64,000 nt of DNA from Poriferisodalis sp965204125 (GCF_965204125.1 NZ_OZ241968.1:2356001-2420000); one strand, 5' to 3'. Positions 1 through 8,969 are shown, counted from the stretch's first letter. Notes: a model not told the origin generated them from the sequence alone. Translations and numbers: made by a program.

Positions 1-452
1 CGGTCCTGATGGAACGGCTGCTCGTAGTTGGCGACCCCGGTGTACTTGCCCCAGATACGGGCTTGGTAGATGCGGATGTCGTCGATGCCCATCGCCATGC
101 GGGCGAACCGGAGCACATCGGCGTGCACCTGCAGACGGTTCAGGCGATGCGAGGTGTATGGGAACAGGATGTGGCCCAGGAACTGCTCGGGACGGAAGGC
201 CGCTCCCTCGGGGTCGGTCTCTCCGAACTTGTGGCCTTGGTTGTAGCTGCGGCCGACGAAGCGCTCTCGAAGTGCTGGGTCGCCCGAGTGGAATTCCTCG
301 GGGCGCGGGTACAGGTCCCAGAGCTCCTCGACGGCGTGGTCGATGTCGGCCGTCGGCACGAGCTGGTCGACCAGCACCCAGCCGTGCTCGCGCCAATGCT
401 TCGCCGCCTCGTCGAGATCGGCAATGCCGACGTACGTGGCGGGCGTGCTCAT
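1..452 (-). CDS. Phytanoyl-CoA dioxygenase (PhyH)-like protein, N-terminal part
   Basis: Reading frame open from an ATG at 452 to the left edge of the window, so only the first 150 residues are present and the C-terminus lies outside. The sequence near the edge ends in Tyr-Glu-Gln-Pro-Phe-His-Gln-Asp; the HxD pair fits the Fe(II)-binding motif of PhyH-family 2-oxoglutarate-dependent oxygenases. Upstream residues (Trp-Arg-Glu-His-Gly-Trp-Val-Leu-Val-Asp) match the usual PhyH N-terminus, where the 'enzyme steps into the HxD barrel'. It starts 4 nt after the stop of the SDR gene at 457-1254 on the same strand, so the two are probably co-transcribed. The substrate cannot be inferred. The distal His and the 2-oxoglutarate-binding Arg are not visible here. 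Confidence 0.75.
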   Translation of the reverse strand, partial: MSTPATYVGIADLDEAAKHWREHGWVLVDQLVPTADIDHAVEELWDLYPRPEEFHSGDPALRERFVGRSYNQGHKFGETDPEGAAFRPEQFLGHILFPYTSHRLNRLQVHADVLRFARMAMGIDDIRIYQARIWGKYTGVANYEQPFHQD

Positions 453-456
453 GGGC

Positions 457-1254
457 TCAATCGGCACCCTGTGCGTCGTCGACAGTGATGCAGGTGCCGG
501 ACACGAAATCAGACAGCGGTGACACCAGGTACAGCAGCGTCGAGTCGAGCTGCGAGGGCTTGCCGAGACGGCGACGGGGGAACATCTGGGTGAAGTCGCC
601 CATGCGCTCGAGCATCCCATCCATCATCTCGCTGTCGAACGCACCTGGGGCGATGGTGTTGACGTTGATGTGGTGGCGGGCGAACTCCTGGGCCAGCACC
701 TCGGTCATGCGCACCACGGCACTCTTGGTGATGGCGTACATGGAGGTGCCCAGCGGCGCCCTGAACGCGGCCCCCGACGAAATGTTGACGATCCGGCCGG
801 GCAACTCGGCGGCGATCAGGCGGCGTGCGACCTCGCACGACAGGTGGAACAGCGAGGTGAGGTTGGTGGAGATCATCTCGTCGACGAAGGCCGGGTCCAT
901 CTTGAGTGCCAGGCGTGCGTCGGGCTTGCCGGCGTTGTTCACCAGAATCTGGACCGTTCCCAGCTGGGATTCGGCGGCGGCGACGGCCTCGAAGAGCGCC
1001 TCGGTGTCGGTTACGTCGAGCGGTATGGGCAGCACGGTGGCGCCGCCGGCCTCCAGCTCGGCCGCCAAGGCATTCAGCCGCTCCACACGTCGGCCGCAGA
1101 TGGCCACGCTGGCCCCGCACGCAGCCAGCACTGTGGCGAATCGGCGGCCCAAGCCCGACGTGGTGCCGGTGACGAACGCCGTCTGACCGCTCAGGTCTGA
1201 TGACCACTGGGGCGGCAGGCTGACCTCGGCTCCGGCGCTGGCGTCGTCGTTCAT
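457..1254 (-). CDS. SDR-family NAD(P)-dependent oxidoreductase
   Basis: A 265-residue classical short-chain dehydrogenase/reductase. The cofactor motif TGTTSGLG lies near residues 29-36, the NNAG motif near 107-110, the catalytic Ser in ISSGAAF and the YxxxK pair in YAITK. A C-terminal VDDAQG replaces the common VDGG. An ATG start is preceded by a GGAGGGA Shine-Dalgarno. It is the first gene of a two-gene operon with the PhyH-like oxygenase that begins 4 nt downstream, which suggests a joint role in oxidising an alkyl or acyl substrate. The actual substrate is unknown. Confidence 0.9.
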   Translation of the reverse strand: MNDDASAGAEVSLPPQWSSDLSGQTAFVTGTTSGLGRRFATVLAACGASVAICGRRVERLNALAAELEAGGATVLPIPLDVTDTEALFEAVAAAESQLGTVQILVNNAGKPDARLALKMDPAFVDEMISTNLTSLFHLSCEVARRLIAAELPGRIVNISSGAAFRAPLGTSMYAITKSAVVRMTEVLAQEFARHHINVNTIAPGAFDSEMMDGMLERMGDFTQMFPRRRLGKPSQLDSTLLYLVSPLSDFVSGTCITVDDAQGAD

Positions 1255-1319
1255 GGCTTCTCCCTCCGCCCGAGCGGGGCGCTCTCAGGCTGGCAGGGTA
1301 TTCGCCCAGCCGATCGTCG

Positions 1320-1332
1320 TAGCCTCGCTCCG
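1320..1332 (+). promoter_or_regulatory. Leaderless -10 element of the DMT transporter gene
   Basis: TAGCCT at 1320-1325 is followed by 7 nt and then the GTG start at 1333, the spacing expected for transcription starting at the start codon. There is no Shine-Dalgarno in front of this GTG. This supports the upstream GTG over later in-frame starts. Confidence 0.5.
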
Positions 1333-2385
1333 GTGAGGGGTTCGCGCCAGCAGGTTGCAGCAGGCAACGGCGCGCGAGCCATCCCGAAGAACGGTGCCCC
1401 GGTGTTCGAGGTGACACCCGTGCGTGAGACCGCACCGGTGCGGACCGCGGGCGGTGCCCTGCCGCTGCTGGTCATGGGCCTTGTGGTCGTCTCGTGGGGC
1501 CTCGGGCCGCCGATCTCCAAGCTGCTCACTGCACCGGCGATGGTGAGCGCCTTCATCCGTTTCGGCATGTCCACGCCGTTCCTGCTCGTGGTGCTGGCGC
1601 TGCGGGGCCGGTGGCTGTCTCGGCGGGTGTTCGCCCAGACGGCGCTGCCGGGCGTGTCGTTCGGCATCAACATGGTCTTCGTCTTCGCTGCGGTGCAGGA
1701 AGTCACGATCTCGGTGATGTCGGTGATGATGGCCTTGCAGCCCGCCATGCTCCTGGCGCTGGTGGGCCCGATATTCGGCGACCGGGTGAGCGTTCGCCAG
1801 ATCGTCTTCACGCTGATCGGGGTGGGCGGTGCTGTCGGCGTGATTATGGGTGCCGGCGGCGAGTTCCGTGCCAGCGGGTTCGGGCTGTTCCTGACGGCGA
1901 TGTCGGTGCTGACGTTCACCGTCTATTTCGTGCTGACCCGGATGGCCAGAGCGTCCACCGATGTGGACCCGATCGAGTGGATGGCGGGCATCAACTTCTG
2001 GTCGTTTGTTGCCGCGGTCCCGCCCACGCTGCTGCTGGTGACGCCGAGCCAATTCTTCGAATTCGGCGGCCTGGATTGGCTGTGGATCGTGATCGTGGCC
2101 TTCGTGACCGGGGTATTCGGTCACGTGCTGATGACGTGGTGCCACGGTCACATCGAGGTGGCCCGATCCTCGCTGTACGTGCTGGCCATGCACATCGTGG
2201 CCGTGGGGACGGCGTGGCTCATCCACGGCGAGCCGGTCACGCCCATGCAGTTCCTGGGCGGCGCCGTCGTGCTGTTCTCGGTGGCCATGGTGATCCGCAC
2301 GCCGGCCGGTTCGCGTGCCATTCCTGAACCGGCGAAGCAGGCCACCGAACTCGATCCGCCTGTCGCTGCGCGTTCGCAAAACTGA
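1333..2385 (+). CDS. DMT superfamily (EamA-type) transporter
   Basis: A 350-residue integral membrane protein made of two similar halves of about five hydrophobic segments each, the layout of EamA/RhaT drug-metabolite transporters. The first membrane segment starts only near residue 42, so there is an unusually long polar N-terminus of about 40 residues. The GTG at 1333 is supported by a leaderless -10 just upstream. Pro- and Gly-rich turns such as SWGLGPP and HGEPVTPMQ are typical; the HGEPVT loop is the usual 'GE' signature near the end of the second EamA repeat. It is transcribed away from the SDR operon on its left. The substrate is unknown; this family exports metabolites or amino acids. 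Confidence 0.85.
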   Translation: MRGSRQQVAAGNGARAIPKNGAPVFEVTPVRETAPVRTAGGALPLLVMGLVVVSWGLGPPISKLLTAPAMVSAFIRFGMSTPFLLVVLALRGRWLSRRVFAQTALPGVSFGINMVFVFAAVQEVTISVMSVMMALQPAMLLALVGPIFGDRVSVRQIVFTLIGVGGAVGVIMGAGGEFRASGFGLFLTAMSVLTFTVYFVLTRMARASTDVDPIEWMAGINFWSFVAAVPPTLLLVTPSQFFEFGGLDWLWIVIVAFVTGVFGHVLMTWCHGHIEVARSSLYVLAMHIVAVGTAWLIHGEPVTPMQFLGGAVVLFSVAMVIRTPAGSRAIPEPAKQATELDPPVAARSQN

Positions 2386-2497
2386 CGATCCGGTGTCGCG
2401 CGGGCTGGGTACGCTCGACCGTGCACGGTGCGCCAGCCGCGACGCGGGGGGTCGTCATCGATCCGCCTGCGGGGCTGATGAAGCAAGGAGCGTTCCT

Positions 2498-3328
2498 ATG
2501 GGCCGATTCGCCAATACGTGGCGGCTGACCAAGAACTCGTGGTCGCTGCTGAAGCAGGACCGCGAGCTGCTGTGGCTGCCCGTTCTCAGCATGCTGACCA
2601 TCCTGGCCATTGTCGCTGCGGCGGCGGTGGTCGGCTTCGTCACCGGCAGCTTCGATGCAAGCGGGGGCGCCGAGAGTGTCGAAGGCAGCGCGGTCGTGCT
2701 CGGGCTCGTATTTGCCTTCGTGGCAACCGCCACGGTGGTGTACTTCGAAGGTGCACTCGTGGCCGGCGCGCACGAGCGCATGACCGGCGGCGATCCCACC
2801 GTGCGCAGCGCAATGGGCAAGGCGGCGTCACGGCTGCCGAGCCTGCTCGGCTGGGCGCTCATCACGTTGACCGTCGGGCTGGTGCTGCGCTTCCTGCGAG
2901 AGCGTCTGGGCTGGTTGGGCCAGATGCTCACGTTCTTGGCCGAGGCGGCGTGGGGCGTGGCCACCTATCTGGTCGTTCCTGCCATCATCATCGACGACTA
3001 CCGGTCGTTCGCCAGCGTCAAGCACTCCATGTCGCTGGTCCGCCGCACATGGGGGGAGAATCTCATCGCTCAGGCGGGGTTCGGCTTGTTGGGCTTCGTG
3101 ATCGCCCTGCCGATCATCCTGGTTGCAGTGCTGATCGCGACGTTGGTGCCCGGGATCGGCCTGTACATCGGCATCGCCGTCGGCGTGATCGGTGTACTCG
3201 CCGTGAGCGTTGTGGTGAGCGCGTTGAGCCTCTACTTCAAGACGGCGCTGTACGAATACGCCACCGACGGCGTGGCACACGGCGGCTTCGACATCGACGA
3301 GATGGAAGCCTCGTTCCGCTCGAAGTAG
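2498..3328 (+). CDS. DUF6159-like integral membrane protein
   Basis: A 276-residue membrane protein. The start is the ATG at 2498, preceded by AAGGAG at about 8 nt; longer in-frame extensions to the left overlap the previous gene and look non-coding. The N-terminus, with KNSWSLLKQDRELLWLPVLS, resembles the opening of the DUF6159 family. Pairs of hydrophobic segments follow: an N-terminal pair, a segment near residues 70-85, a pair in the middle (LLGWALITLTVGLVLRFL and the ATYLVVPAIIIDD region) and two near the C-terminus before a short acidic tail. No catalytic motif is visible. The family occurs in actinobacteria and archaea without known function. It is 112 nt downstream of the DMT transporter and converges with the LLM gene on its right. 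Confidence 0.75.
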   Translation: MGRFANTWRLTKNSWSLLKQDRELLWLPVLSMLTILAIVAAAAVVGFVTGSFDASGGAESVEGSAVVLGLVFAFVATATVVYFEGALVAGAHERMTGGDPTVRSAMGKAASRLPSLLGWALITLTVGLVLRFLRERLGWLGQMLTFLAEAAWGVATYLVVPAIIIDDYRSFASVKHSMSLVRRTWGENLIAQAGFGLLGFVIALPIILVAVLIATLVPGIGLYIGIAVGVIGVLAVSVVVSALSLYFKTALYEYATDGVAHGGFDIDEMEASFRSK

Positions 3329-3350
3329 CCGGACCGGACAGCCCGGCGTT

Positions 3351-4187
3351 TCAGCCGCCGATGCCGTGTTCGACGGCGAAGGCGGCGAGGCCCTCGCTGA
3401 TCTCGGCAACCTCGCCGGTGTTCCAGGAGACCACGAGCTCTGTCACCCCGACGGCTGCATAGTCGGCGGCCAGCTCCGGAGTGACTTCGTCGGCGGTCCG
3501 GCGCACGGAGACTTCAGCGGGGATGCCAGGGCGGCCTGCCGCCTCTGCGGCCTCGCGGATCGCTGGCAGGCGCTTCGCGACGCTCTCGGGCGACAGCATC
3601 ATCGGGTGCCAGCCGTCGCCCAGACGGCCGACGCGCCGCAGCGCCGGAGGGCGGTTGCCGCCGATCAGTATCGGAGGTCGAGGCTGCTGCAACGGCTTGG
3701 GCGAACTCACGGCGCCGTCAAACGAGTAGTAGTGCCCGTTGTAGTCGGCTCTCGGCTGGGTCCACAGCAGATCGAGCACCTCGATGAACTCGTTGCTGAG
3801 CCGGCCGCGGTCGTCGTATTCCGCGCCGAGCAGCGCGTTCTCTTCCGGCAAGCTGCCCACTCCCAGCCCGACCACCAGGCGACCGCCGCTCAGGCGATCC
3901 AGCGTGGCCAGCTCCTTGGCCAGCACCATCGGGTGCAGGTACGGCATCACCAGCACGCTGGTGCCCAGGCGCACCCGCGATGTGTGTGCCGCCATCCACG
4001 TGAGCGTCACCAGCGCGTCGTGGTAGGGCCGTTCGCCCAGCCGGTCCCACACGTAGCCCACGTTGAGGACGTGATGGTTCACCCACACCGAGTCGAAGCC
4101 GAGCTGCTCGGCCTCGACCGCCAGCGCGACCACCTCGGCGGGGTCGTCCACCCCGAAATTGTTGGGCACGGTGAAGCCGAACTTCAT
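3351..4187 (-). CDS. LLM-class (luciferase-like) F420-dependent oxidoreductase
   Basis: A 278-residue TIM-barrel flavin/F420 oxidoreductase of the bacterial luciferase-like superfamily. Typical elements are the N-terminal KFGFTVPNN strand, the SVWVNHHVL segment, the LSGGRLVVGLGVGS turn-helix that defines the family, and the PRPPILIGGNRPPALRRVGRLGDGWHP segment of the later barrel. The ATG start has a GAGGAGG Shine-Dalgarno about 9 nt upstream. Actinobacterial members of this group generally use F420 rather than FMN, which is why it is called F420-dependent; that is inference from the family. It lies next to an aminotransferase on the same strand, 66 nt apart. The substrate is unknown. Confidence 0.88.
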   Translation of the reverse strand: MKFGFTVPNNFGVDDPAEVVALAVEAEQLGFDSVWVNHHVLNVGYVWDRLGERPYHDALVTLTWMAAHTSRVRLGTSVLVMPYLHPMVLAKELATLDRLSGGRLVVGLGVGSLPEENALLGAEYDDRGRLSNEFIEVLDLLWTQPRADYNGHYYSFDGAVSSPKPLQQPRPPILIGGNRPPALRRVGRLGDGWHPMMLSPESVAKRLPAIREAAEAAGRPGIPAEVSVRRTADEVTPELAADYAAVGVTELVVSWNTGEVAEISEGLAAFAVEHGIGG

Positions 4188-4253
4188 GAGCGGAGCCTCC
4201 TCGGAGGGGCGCGGCGCGGACTGCGCGAGTGCGGGTGCGAGCTGTTGTGAGCC

Positions 4254-5477
4254 TCAGGCCAGCGCAGCGAAGGCTGCGTCGGCGATGTCACAGGTGCGCT
4301 TGATGTCGTCGTCGGTGTGAGCCGCGCAGACGAAGTTGTTGTGATAGCTGAGCAGGTAGGCACCGCGGCGGATGCACTCGGCGACCCAACGTGCATGGAA
4401 CTTCGAGCCGCCCTCGCCGACGATGCGCAGGTACGGCATGGCCGGCACGCCGCTCACCCGCAGCTCGTGCCCATGTGCCGCCGCCACGTCCGTCAGCGCC
4501 TCGCCCAGACGGGTGCCGATCTCGGTTGTTGCTTTGGCGGCATCCGCCGCACGCAGTTCTCGCAGCGTGGCGAGCCCGGCGGCCATGGGTGCCGCGTTGA
4601 AAAACTGGGTGCCGGTGAAGAACGTCTCACCGGCGGCCTCCTTCAGCGCGTCAGTGCCGGCCAGCGCAGCGAGCGGATGCCCGTTCCCGATCGCCTTGCC
4701 GAAACACATCAGATCGGGTCTGAACCCGTACGCAACGTGCGCGCCGGCCAAGTCGATCCGGAACCCGCTGCGGACTTCGTCCAGGATCACGACGATGCCC
4801 GCAGCCCGGCAGGCGCCTTCGACTGCGGCCCAGTAGCCGTCCGCTGGCTGTTCGTTGTCGGCGAACACGGGATGGTGGTACGGCGATGAGATGAAGCAGG
4901 CGATGTCGCCCGGATGCGTATCGATAGCGGTCTGCACAGCCTGCGCGTCGTTCCATGGCACCTCGATGACGAAAGCTTGGTCCTCCGCGATGGTGCCCTT
5001 GTTCCCGGGCGCCTGCATCCACGGGGCCGAGCCGTGATAGCCGCCCTGGATCTTGAGGATGTGCCGACGGCCGGTGGCTGCGCGGGCCACCATCACGGCC
5101 AGTCCTGTCGCATCGGCGCCGTTCTTGCCGAACAGCGCCCAGTCGGCCCCCTCCACGAGGTCGACGAGTTCCTCGGCTAGTTCCACCATGACCGGCGCCG
5201 CGAGGCTGACCGTGCTGCCGTCGGCGGCCTGCTTCTCTGCTGCCTCCTCGACGGCGGGATGGTTGTAGCCCAAGATGTTCGGCCCGTACGCACACATCCA
5301 GTCGATGTAGGAGTTCCCGTCCACGTCGGTGAAGCGGGCGCCCTCAGCCGATGAGAAGAAGACCGGGCCATCCTCGATGACGGCGGGGCCGTAGTGGCCG
5401 TACACGCCTTTGGGAACCACGGCCTTCGCCCGCTCGTACAGCTCTTGGGACTTCGACGTTGTCATGGGCTCGCTCAT
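4254..5477 (-). CDS. Class III aminotransferase, glutamate-1-semialdehyde aminomutase-like
   Basis: About 407 residues from an ATG at 5477 (a second ATG lies at 5465). This is a PLP-dependent fold-type I enzyme of the class III group. The PLP-binding ILDEVRSGFR (Asp that contacts the pyridine ring) and the Schiff-base Lys in CFGKAIGNGHP are both present, as is the phosphate-binding TGTQFFN turn. The N-terminal KGVYGHYGPAVIEDGPVFF and the Gly-rich DVDGNSYIDW are typical of hemL-like enzymes. A hemL housekeeping role is unlikely because the neighbours are catabolic: a divergent CoA transferase and LLM oxidoreductase. It is more likely an amino-acid or amine transaminase or mutase; the substrate is unknown. 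Confidence 0.85.
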   Translation of the reverse strand: MSEPMTTSKSQELYERAKAVVPKGVYGHYGPAVIEDGPVFFSSAEGARFTDVDGNSYIDWMCAYGPNILGYNHPAVEEAAEKQAADGSTVSLAAPVMVELAEELVDLVEGADWALFGKNGADATGLAVMVARAATGRRHILKIQGGYHGSAPWMQAPGNKGTIAEDQAFVIEVPWNDAQAVQTAIDTHPGDIACFISSPYHHPVFADNEQPADGYWAAVEGACRAAGIVVILDEVRSGFRIDLAGAHVAYGFRPDLMCFGKAIGNGHPLAALAGTDALKEAAGETFFTGTQFFNAAPMAAGLATLRELRAADAAKATTEIGTRLGEALTDVAAAHGHELRVSGVPAMPYLRIVGEGGSKFHARWVAECIRRGAYLLSYHNNFVCAAHTDDDIKRTCDIADAAFAALA

Positions 5478-5532
5478 GTCTGCCTCACTCGACGAGAAGA
5501 TCCTGGTGTGCAGCATCCTGACATACCGGCGG

Positions 5533-5548
5533 ATTGGGGGCACCCAAT
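5533..5548. promoter_or_regulatory. Palindromic operator candidate in a divergent promoter region
   Basis: ATTGGG-GGCA-CCCAAT is a perfect 6-bp inverted repeat with a 4-nt centre, placed in the 104-nt gap between the divergent aminotransferase and CoA transferase genes. A leaderless-type -10 (TACGAT, 5570-5575) for the CoA transferase begins 21 nt downstream, so the site sits over its -35 region. It would suit a dimeric repressor that controls both genes. No candidate regulator gene is adjacent. Confidence 0.4.
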
Positions 5549-5581
5549 ATTGCGGCAAGTGGGTGGGGTTACGATCCGGCG

Positions 5582-6769
5582 ATGGGAGCGCTTGACGACT
5601 ACACCGTCCTCGACTTGTCAATTTTGGTGCAGGGCCCTCAAGCCGCGGCGACCCTGCACGATATGGGAGCGTCGGTCATCAAGATCGAGCTGCCGGGCAT
5701 GGGCGACCTCGCGCGGGTGATCCCCGTGTCGCCCACCGATCCACGGAACCCGTACTACGAAGCGTGCAACCGGGGGAAGCGGTCGGTCACCCTCGACTTG
5801 CGCACCCCAGGCGGGAAGCGAGCACTCGAACGGTTCGTCGAGACGACCGATGTCCTGATCCACAACTTCGTGCCCGGGACCATGGAGGCCTGGGGCCTGT
5901 CGTATGAGCACCTGTCTGCCATCAATCCCCGGCTCGTGTACGCCACCGGTTCGACCTTCGGTCCGATCGGCCCCAAGTCGATACGGGAGGGAGCCGACTC
6001 GTCAGGTCAGGCAGAAGGCGGGCTCATGTTCGCCACCCGAATCGACGGCGGACCGCCCATCATGAATGGGGCGGTCATCTCCGACCATGTCGGTTGCCAG
6101 AACATGGTCACCGGCATTCTTGCTGCGCTGCTCCATCGCACCGAGGCCGGGCTTGGACAGCGGGTCGACGTGTCGCTCGTGGGCGGCATGATCTACGCCC
6201 AGGCATCCGAGATGACCTACACCCTGCTGACCGGCCGCAACCCGGAACGCATCGATTCGGGTCACGCCTTCGTTCCCACGTTGCTCCACACCGTGGAGGC
6301 GGCTGACGGCTGGATCCATCTGCTCAGCGGCACCGGACCCGGATGGCCCGAATTCGCCAAGCTGCTCGACCGGCCAGACCTTGCCGACGACGAACGGTTC
6401 CTGGCGCTGATGCTGAGCTCGGAAGCCAGGGCCGAGCTGGTCACGATCATCGACGAGGTCTTCCCCACCAGGACCCTCGACGAGTGGGAGGCGGTGCTCA
6501 CTGGGGCCGGGGTCCGCTACGGGCTGGTCCGCGACTACGAGGCGATCGTGGCTGACGAGTCGATGTACGAGAACGGCTACCTGCAACGGGTGGAGCACCC
6601 CGAGGGCGAACGCACGGTGATCGGCACCCCGATCCGCATGTCGGCCACGCCGCTGAAGCCTGGCGCCGTCGCGCCCGAACTGGGTCAGCACACCGAGGAA
6701 GTGCTGCTCGAGCACGGCTACACGTGGGATGACATCACCGCACTGCGGGAAGAAGGTGTCTTCGGCTGA
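5582..6769 (+). CDS. CaiB/BaiF family (type III) CoA transferase
   Basis: A 395-residue family III CoA transferase. The N-terminal YTVLDLSILVQGPQAAATLHDMGASVIKIE is the usual opening, where the CoA-binding Rossmann fold begins. It continues with the LDLRTPGGKRALERFVETTDVLIHNFVPGTMEAWGL block and ends with a LGQHTEEVLLEHGY tail. The ATG at 5582 is chosen because TACGAT lies 6 nt upstream as a leaderless -10. The enzyme moves CoA between carboxylic acids; substrate pairs cannot be deduced. It faces away from the aminotransferase gene and towards the acyl-CoA dehydrogenase gene. Confidence 0.9.
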   Translation: MGALDDYTVLDLSILVQGPQAAATLHDMGASVIKIELPGMGDLARVIPVSPTDPRNPYYEACNRGKRSVTLDLRTPGGKRALERFVETTDVLIHNFVPGTMEAWGLSYEHLSAINPRLVYATGSTFGPIGPKSIREGADSSGQAEGGLMFATRIDGGPPIMNGAVISDHVGCQNMVTGILAALLHRTEAGLGQRVDVSLVGGMIYAQASEMTYTLLTGRNPERIDSGHAFVPTLLHTVEAADGWIHLLSGTGPGWPEFAKLLDRPDLADDERFLALMLSSEARAELVTIIDEVFPTRTLDEWEAVLTGAGVRYGLVRDYEAIVADESMYENGYLQRVEHPEGERTVIGTPIRMSATPLKPGAVAPELGQHTEEVLLEHGYTWDDITALREEGVFG

Positions 6770-6873
6770 GTGCCGTGACCCAGCCTGTCGCCTGCGTGGC
6801 GGCGGGGGAGCGGTTATGCGGCCAGTTCAGCCTGCCGCTCGGTCGCGCCATAGGAGCGGATCGTGTGGCGGAT

Positions 6874-8088
6874 TCAGCCTGTCGCGTACGTGGCGGCGAG
6901 CGAGCGGGCGATGCGGTCGGTCTGGATCTCGGTGCTGCCGTCCACATAGTTCGCGATGCGCGCACCAATGAGGTGGTGACCTCCCGGGTGATCGCTGCGC
7001 AGGCCCTCGGCACCCATGGCTTGAATGCAGGCGGCGATGTCGGCCTCGGCCGTCTCGGTGGCGAACTTCTTGGCGTGCGCCGCCGGCAGGATCGCCTCGC
7101 TCGCGTCACCCGTGCGCAGCGAGGTGGTGACCGCTTCGACGGCGCGGGCGGTGAGCAGCTGGGCGGCTTCGAGGCGGTTCTGCACCCCGGCCAACTTCCA
7201 CGCCAGACCTTGATGGGCGATGACGGGCTTGCCGAACGCCTCCCGCCCGGCTCCGTAACGGACTGCGCTCGCGAGGGTGGCCTCCACCATGGCGCAGCAC
7301 ATAGCGGCGACGTAGGTGCGGGCACCGTTCACGCTCGACATAGCGGCGATGAACGCCTGTCCTGGCGGGCCGATGAGGTCGTCGGCTTCGGCGATATAGC
7401 CGTCGAGCCGGAAGCCGCCGGTGCCGATCAGGTGGCCGCCCGCCAGCTCGTACGGCGCCAGCCGCTCGAAGCCGGGCCGGGTGCCGTCGACGAGGAATGA
7501 TGCGATGCCGCGCCCCCGGGAGCCGGGTTCGGTCTGGGCGTAGCAGAAGATGACGTCGGAGTGCGCAGCGTTGGTGATCCATGCCTTGACGCCGTCGAGC
7601 CGCCAGCCGCCGTCGACGGGCGTCGCGGTAGTGGCGATGTTGGCGAAGTCGCTGCCGGCACCCGGCTCGGTCAGCGCGGTGGAGCCGAACCGGCGTCCGG
7701 CCATCAGGTCGGCTAGGTACCGCTCGCGGTGGGCGTCGCTGCCGAGCCGAGCCACACGCGCTGCGACGTTGCCGGTGTTCACCAGGCTGAACGCGAACGG
7801 CATCGACACAGCGCTCAGCACCTCGACGATGCGGCACTTCTGGGCAAAGCTCATCCCGAGCCCACCCAGAGCTGCAGGCACCTCCATGGCGAGCAGCCCG
7901 ATCTCTGAGGCGTCCCGCAGGGCCTCGGGTGCCATGCGCTTCTCGCTCTCCCAGAGGTTCACGTTCGGTGCCACGACCGTGTCCCGAAATTGCGCGACCT
8001 CGCTCACGAACGCCCCGAACGAACCTGCATCCATGCCCGTCAGCGGATCGTCCGCAGCGATCGAGTTGTCAGCGTCGGCAGCAGTCAT
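6874..8088 (-). CDS. Acyl-CoA dehydrogenase family protein
   Basis: A 404-residue FAD flavoprotein of the acyl-CoA dehydrogenase fold. Visible elements are the N-terminal helical domain, the FAD-contacting TALTEPGAGSD block in the middle beta domain, WRLDGVKAWITNA, and the C-terminal helical domain with RYGAGREAFGKPVIAHQ. The end of the active-site loop reads VDGSTEIQTDR, so the position usually held by the catalytic Glu (YEGT) carries Asp. Some family members with DG- loops use an Asp base, so this may be a variant rather than an inactive enzyme. It converges with the CoA transferase gene to its left in the coordinate system; both probably serve acyl-CoA catabolism. Confidence 0.88.
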   Translation of the reverse strand: MTAADADNSIAADDPLTGMDAGSFGAFVSEVAQFRDTVVAPNVNLWESEKRMAPEALRDASEIGLLAMEVPAALGGLGMSFAQKCRIVEVLSAVSMPFAFSLVNTGNVAARVARLGSDAHRERYLADLMAGRRFGSTALTEPGAGSDFANIATTATPVDGGWRLDGVKAWITNAAHSDVIFCYAQTEPGSRGRGIASFLVDGTRPGFERLAPYELAGGHLIGTGGFRLDGYIAEADDLIGPPGQAFIAAMSSVNGARTYVAAMCCAMVEATLASAVRYGAGREAFGKPVIAHQGLAWKLAGVQNRLEAAQLLTARAVEAVTTSLRTGDASEAILPAAHAKKFATETAEADIAACIQAMGAEGLRSDHPGGHHLIGARIANYVDGSTEIQTDRIARSLAATYATG

Positions 8089-8226
8089 CGCGGCGACGGT
8101 AGCAGCGGCTCTCGCGCCCGAGCTGAGCCTCGTTGTGGCCTACTTCGGAGCCGCTCTCACCGACCGCTGGAGCCATCCGGGGCGAACTGAGAGCCGTCGC
8201 ATGCGTCCGACCTACGCTGCGAGGCC

Positions 8227-8862
8227 GTGGTCGGTCTGCACTCTGTCTCTGAGGCGTTCGAAGCGGAACGCCTGTCGGCAGTGCTCAGTCAGGACCTCGA
8301 CGCGCCGTATCGCGGCCCGACTGCCTCCGTCGCCGCAGTGGTGCGCTCGGGAGACAGGAGCCCAGAGATGCTCTTCATCGAACGAGCTACCCGCGACGGC
8401 GACCCGTGGTCGGGCCACATGGCGTTTCCGGGAGGGCGCACCGAGCCCGACGACGACGACACGTTCGACACGGCGGTGCGCGAGAGCCGCGAAGAGATCG
8501 GCTTCGACATCACAGCGCACGCCGGGGTGCGCTGGCTCGGCCGGCTCAACGACCTCGAAGGCAATCCCCGCTGGCGCGGCGCGGCACTGCGGGTAACGCC
8601 GCACGTGTGCTGGCTCGACGGCGCCCGCCCCGCACTGACGCTGAACTACGAAGTGGCCGACGCGTTCTGGGTGTCGGTGGCAGAACTGGCCGACCCTCGA
8701 CACCACATCGACTATCACTACCCGCCTCGACCCGACGAGCGCTTCCCCGGCATCGAAGTCGGCCACGGACGGGTGATCTGGGGCATGACGCTGCGGATGC
8801 TGCAAGATCTGTTCACCCGCACCGGCCACCCCCTCCCGATCCAGTTCAGCCCGTCCAGCTGA
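8227..8862 (+). CDS. NUDIX hydrolase, probable CoA pyrophosphatase type
   Basis: A 211-residue NUDIX protein. The Nudix box spans roughly residues 77-99: GGRTEPDDDDTFDTAVRES followed by REEIGF. The usual Glu after GX5 is an Asp here. The HMAFPGGRTEP opening is typical of the CoA/ADP-ribose pyrophosphatase branch. The GTG start at 8227 follows a TACGCT -10 by 8 nt and has no Shine-Dalgarno, so it may be leaderless. The last few codons lie inside a 54-bp element that is repeated at 15333-15386. Confidence 0.82.
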   Translation: MVGLHSVSEAFEAERLSAVLSQDLDAPYRGPTASVAAVVRSGDRSPEMLFIERATRDGDPWSGHMAFPGGRTEPDDDDTFDTAVRESREEIGFDITAHAGVRWLGRLNDLEGNPRWRGAALRVTPHVCWLDGARPALTLNYEVADAFWVSVAELADPRHHIDYHYPPRPDERFPGIEVGHGRVIWGMTLRMLQDLFTRTGHPLPIQFSPSS

Positions 8863-8889
8863 GCAAGCCCCGCCCCTGCGGCTTTGCGT
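8836..8889 (+). repeat. 54-bp dispersed repeat, copy 1
   Basis: This stretch covers the last 9 codons of the NUDIX gene and about 27 nt downstream. It matches 15333-15386 at 49 of 54 positions without gaps, in the same orientation. The second copy is in a non-coding region upstream of sbcD, so the repeat is not explained by a conserved protein motif. Confidence 0.8.
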
Positions 8890-8969
8890 CCGGTAGTGAC
8901 GATCGAGGGGACTGCGGAATCGGCGCTGGCACAGCGTCTGAAGTCGAGCGATCAGGGGTGAGCGACGGC

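Noticed and set aside
6874..8088. Acyl-CoA dehydrogenase with Asp instead of Glu as a pseudogene
   Set aside because: The frame and all other motifs are intact and DG-type loops with Asp occur in functional family members.
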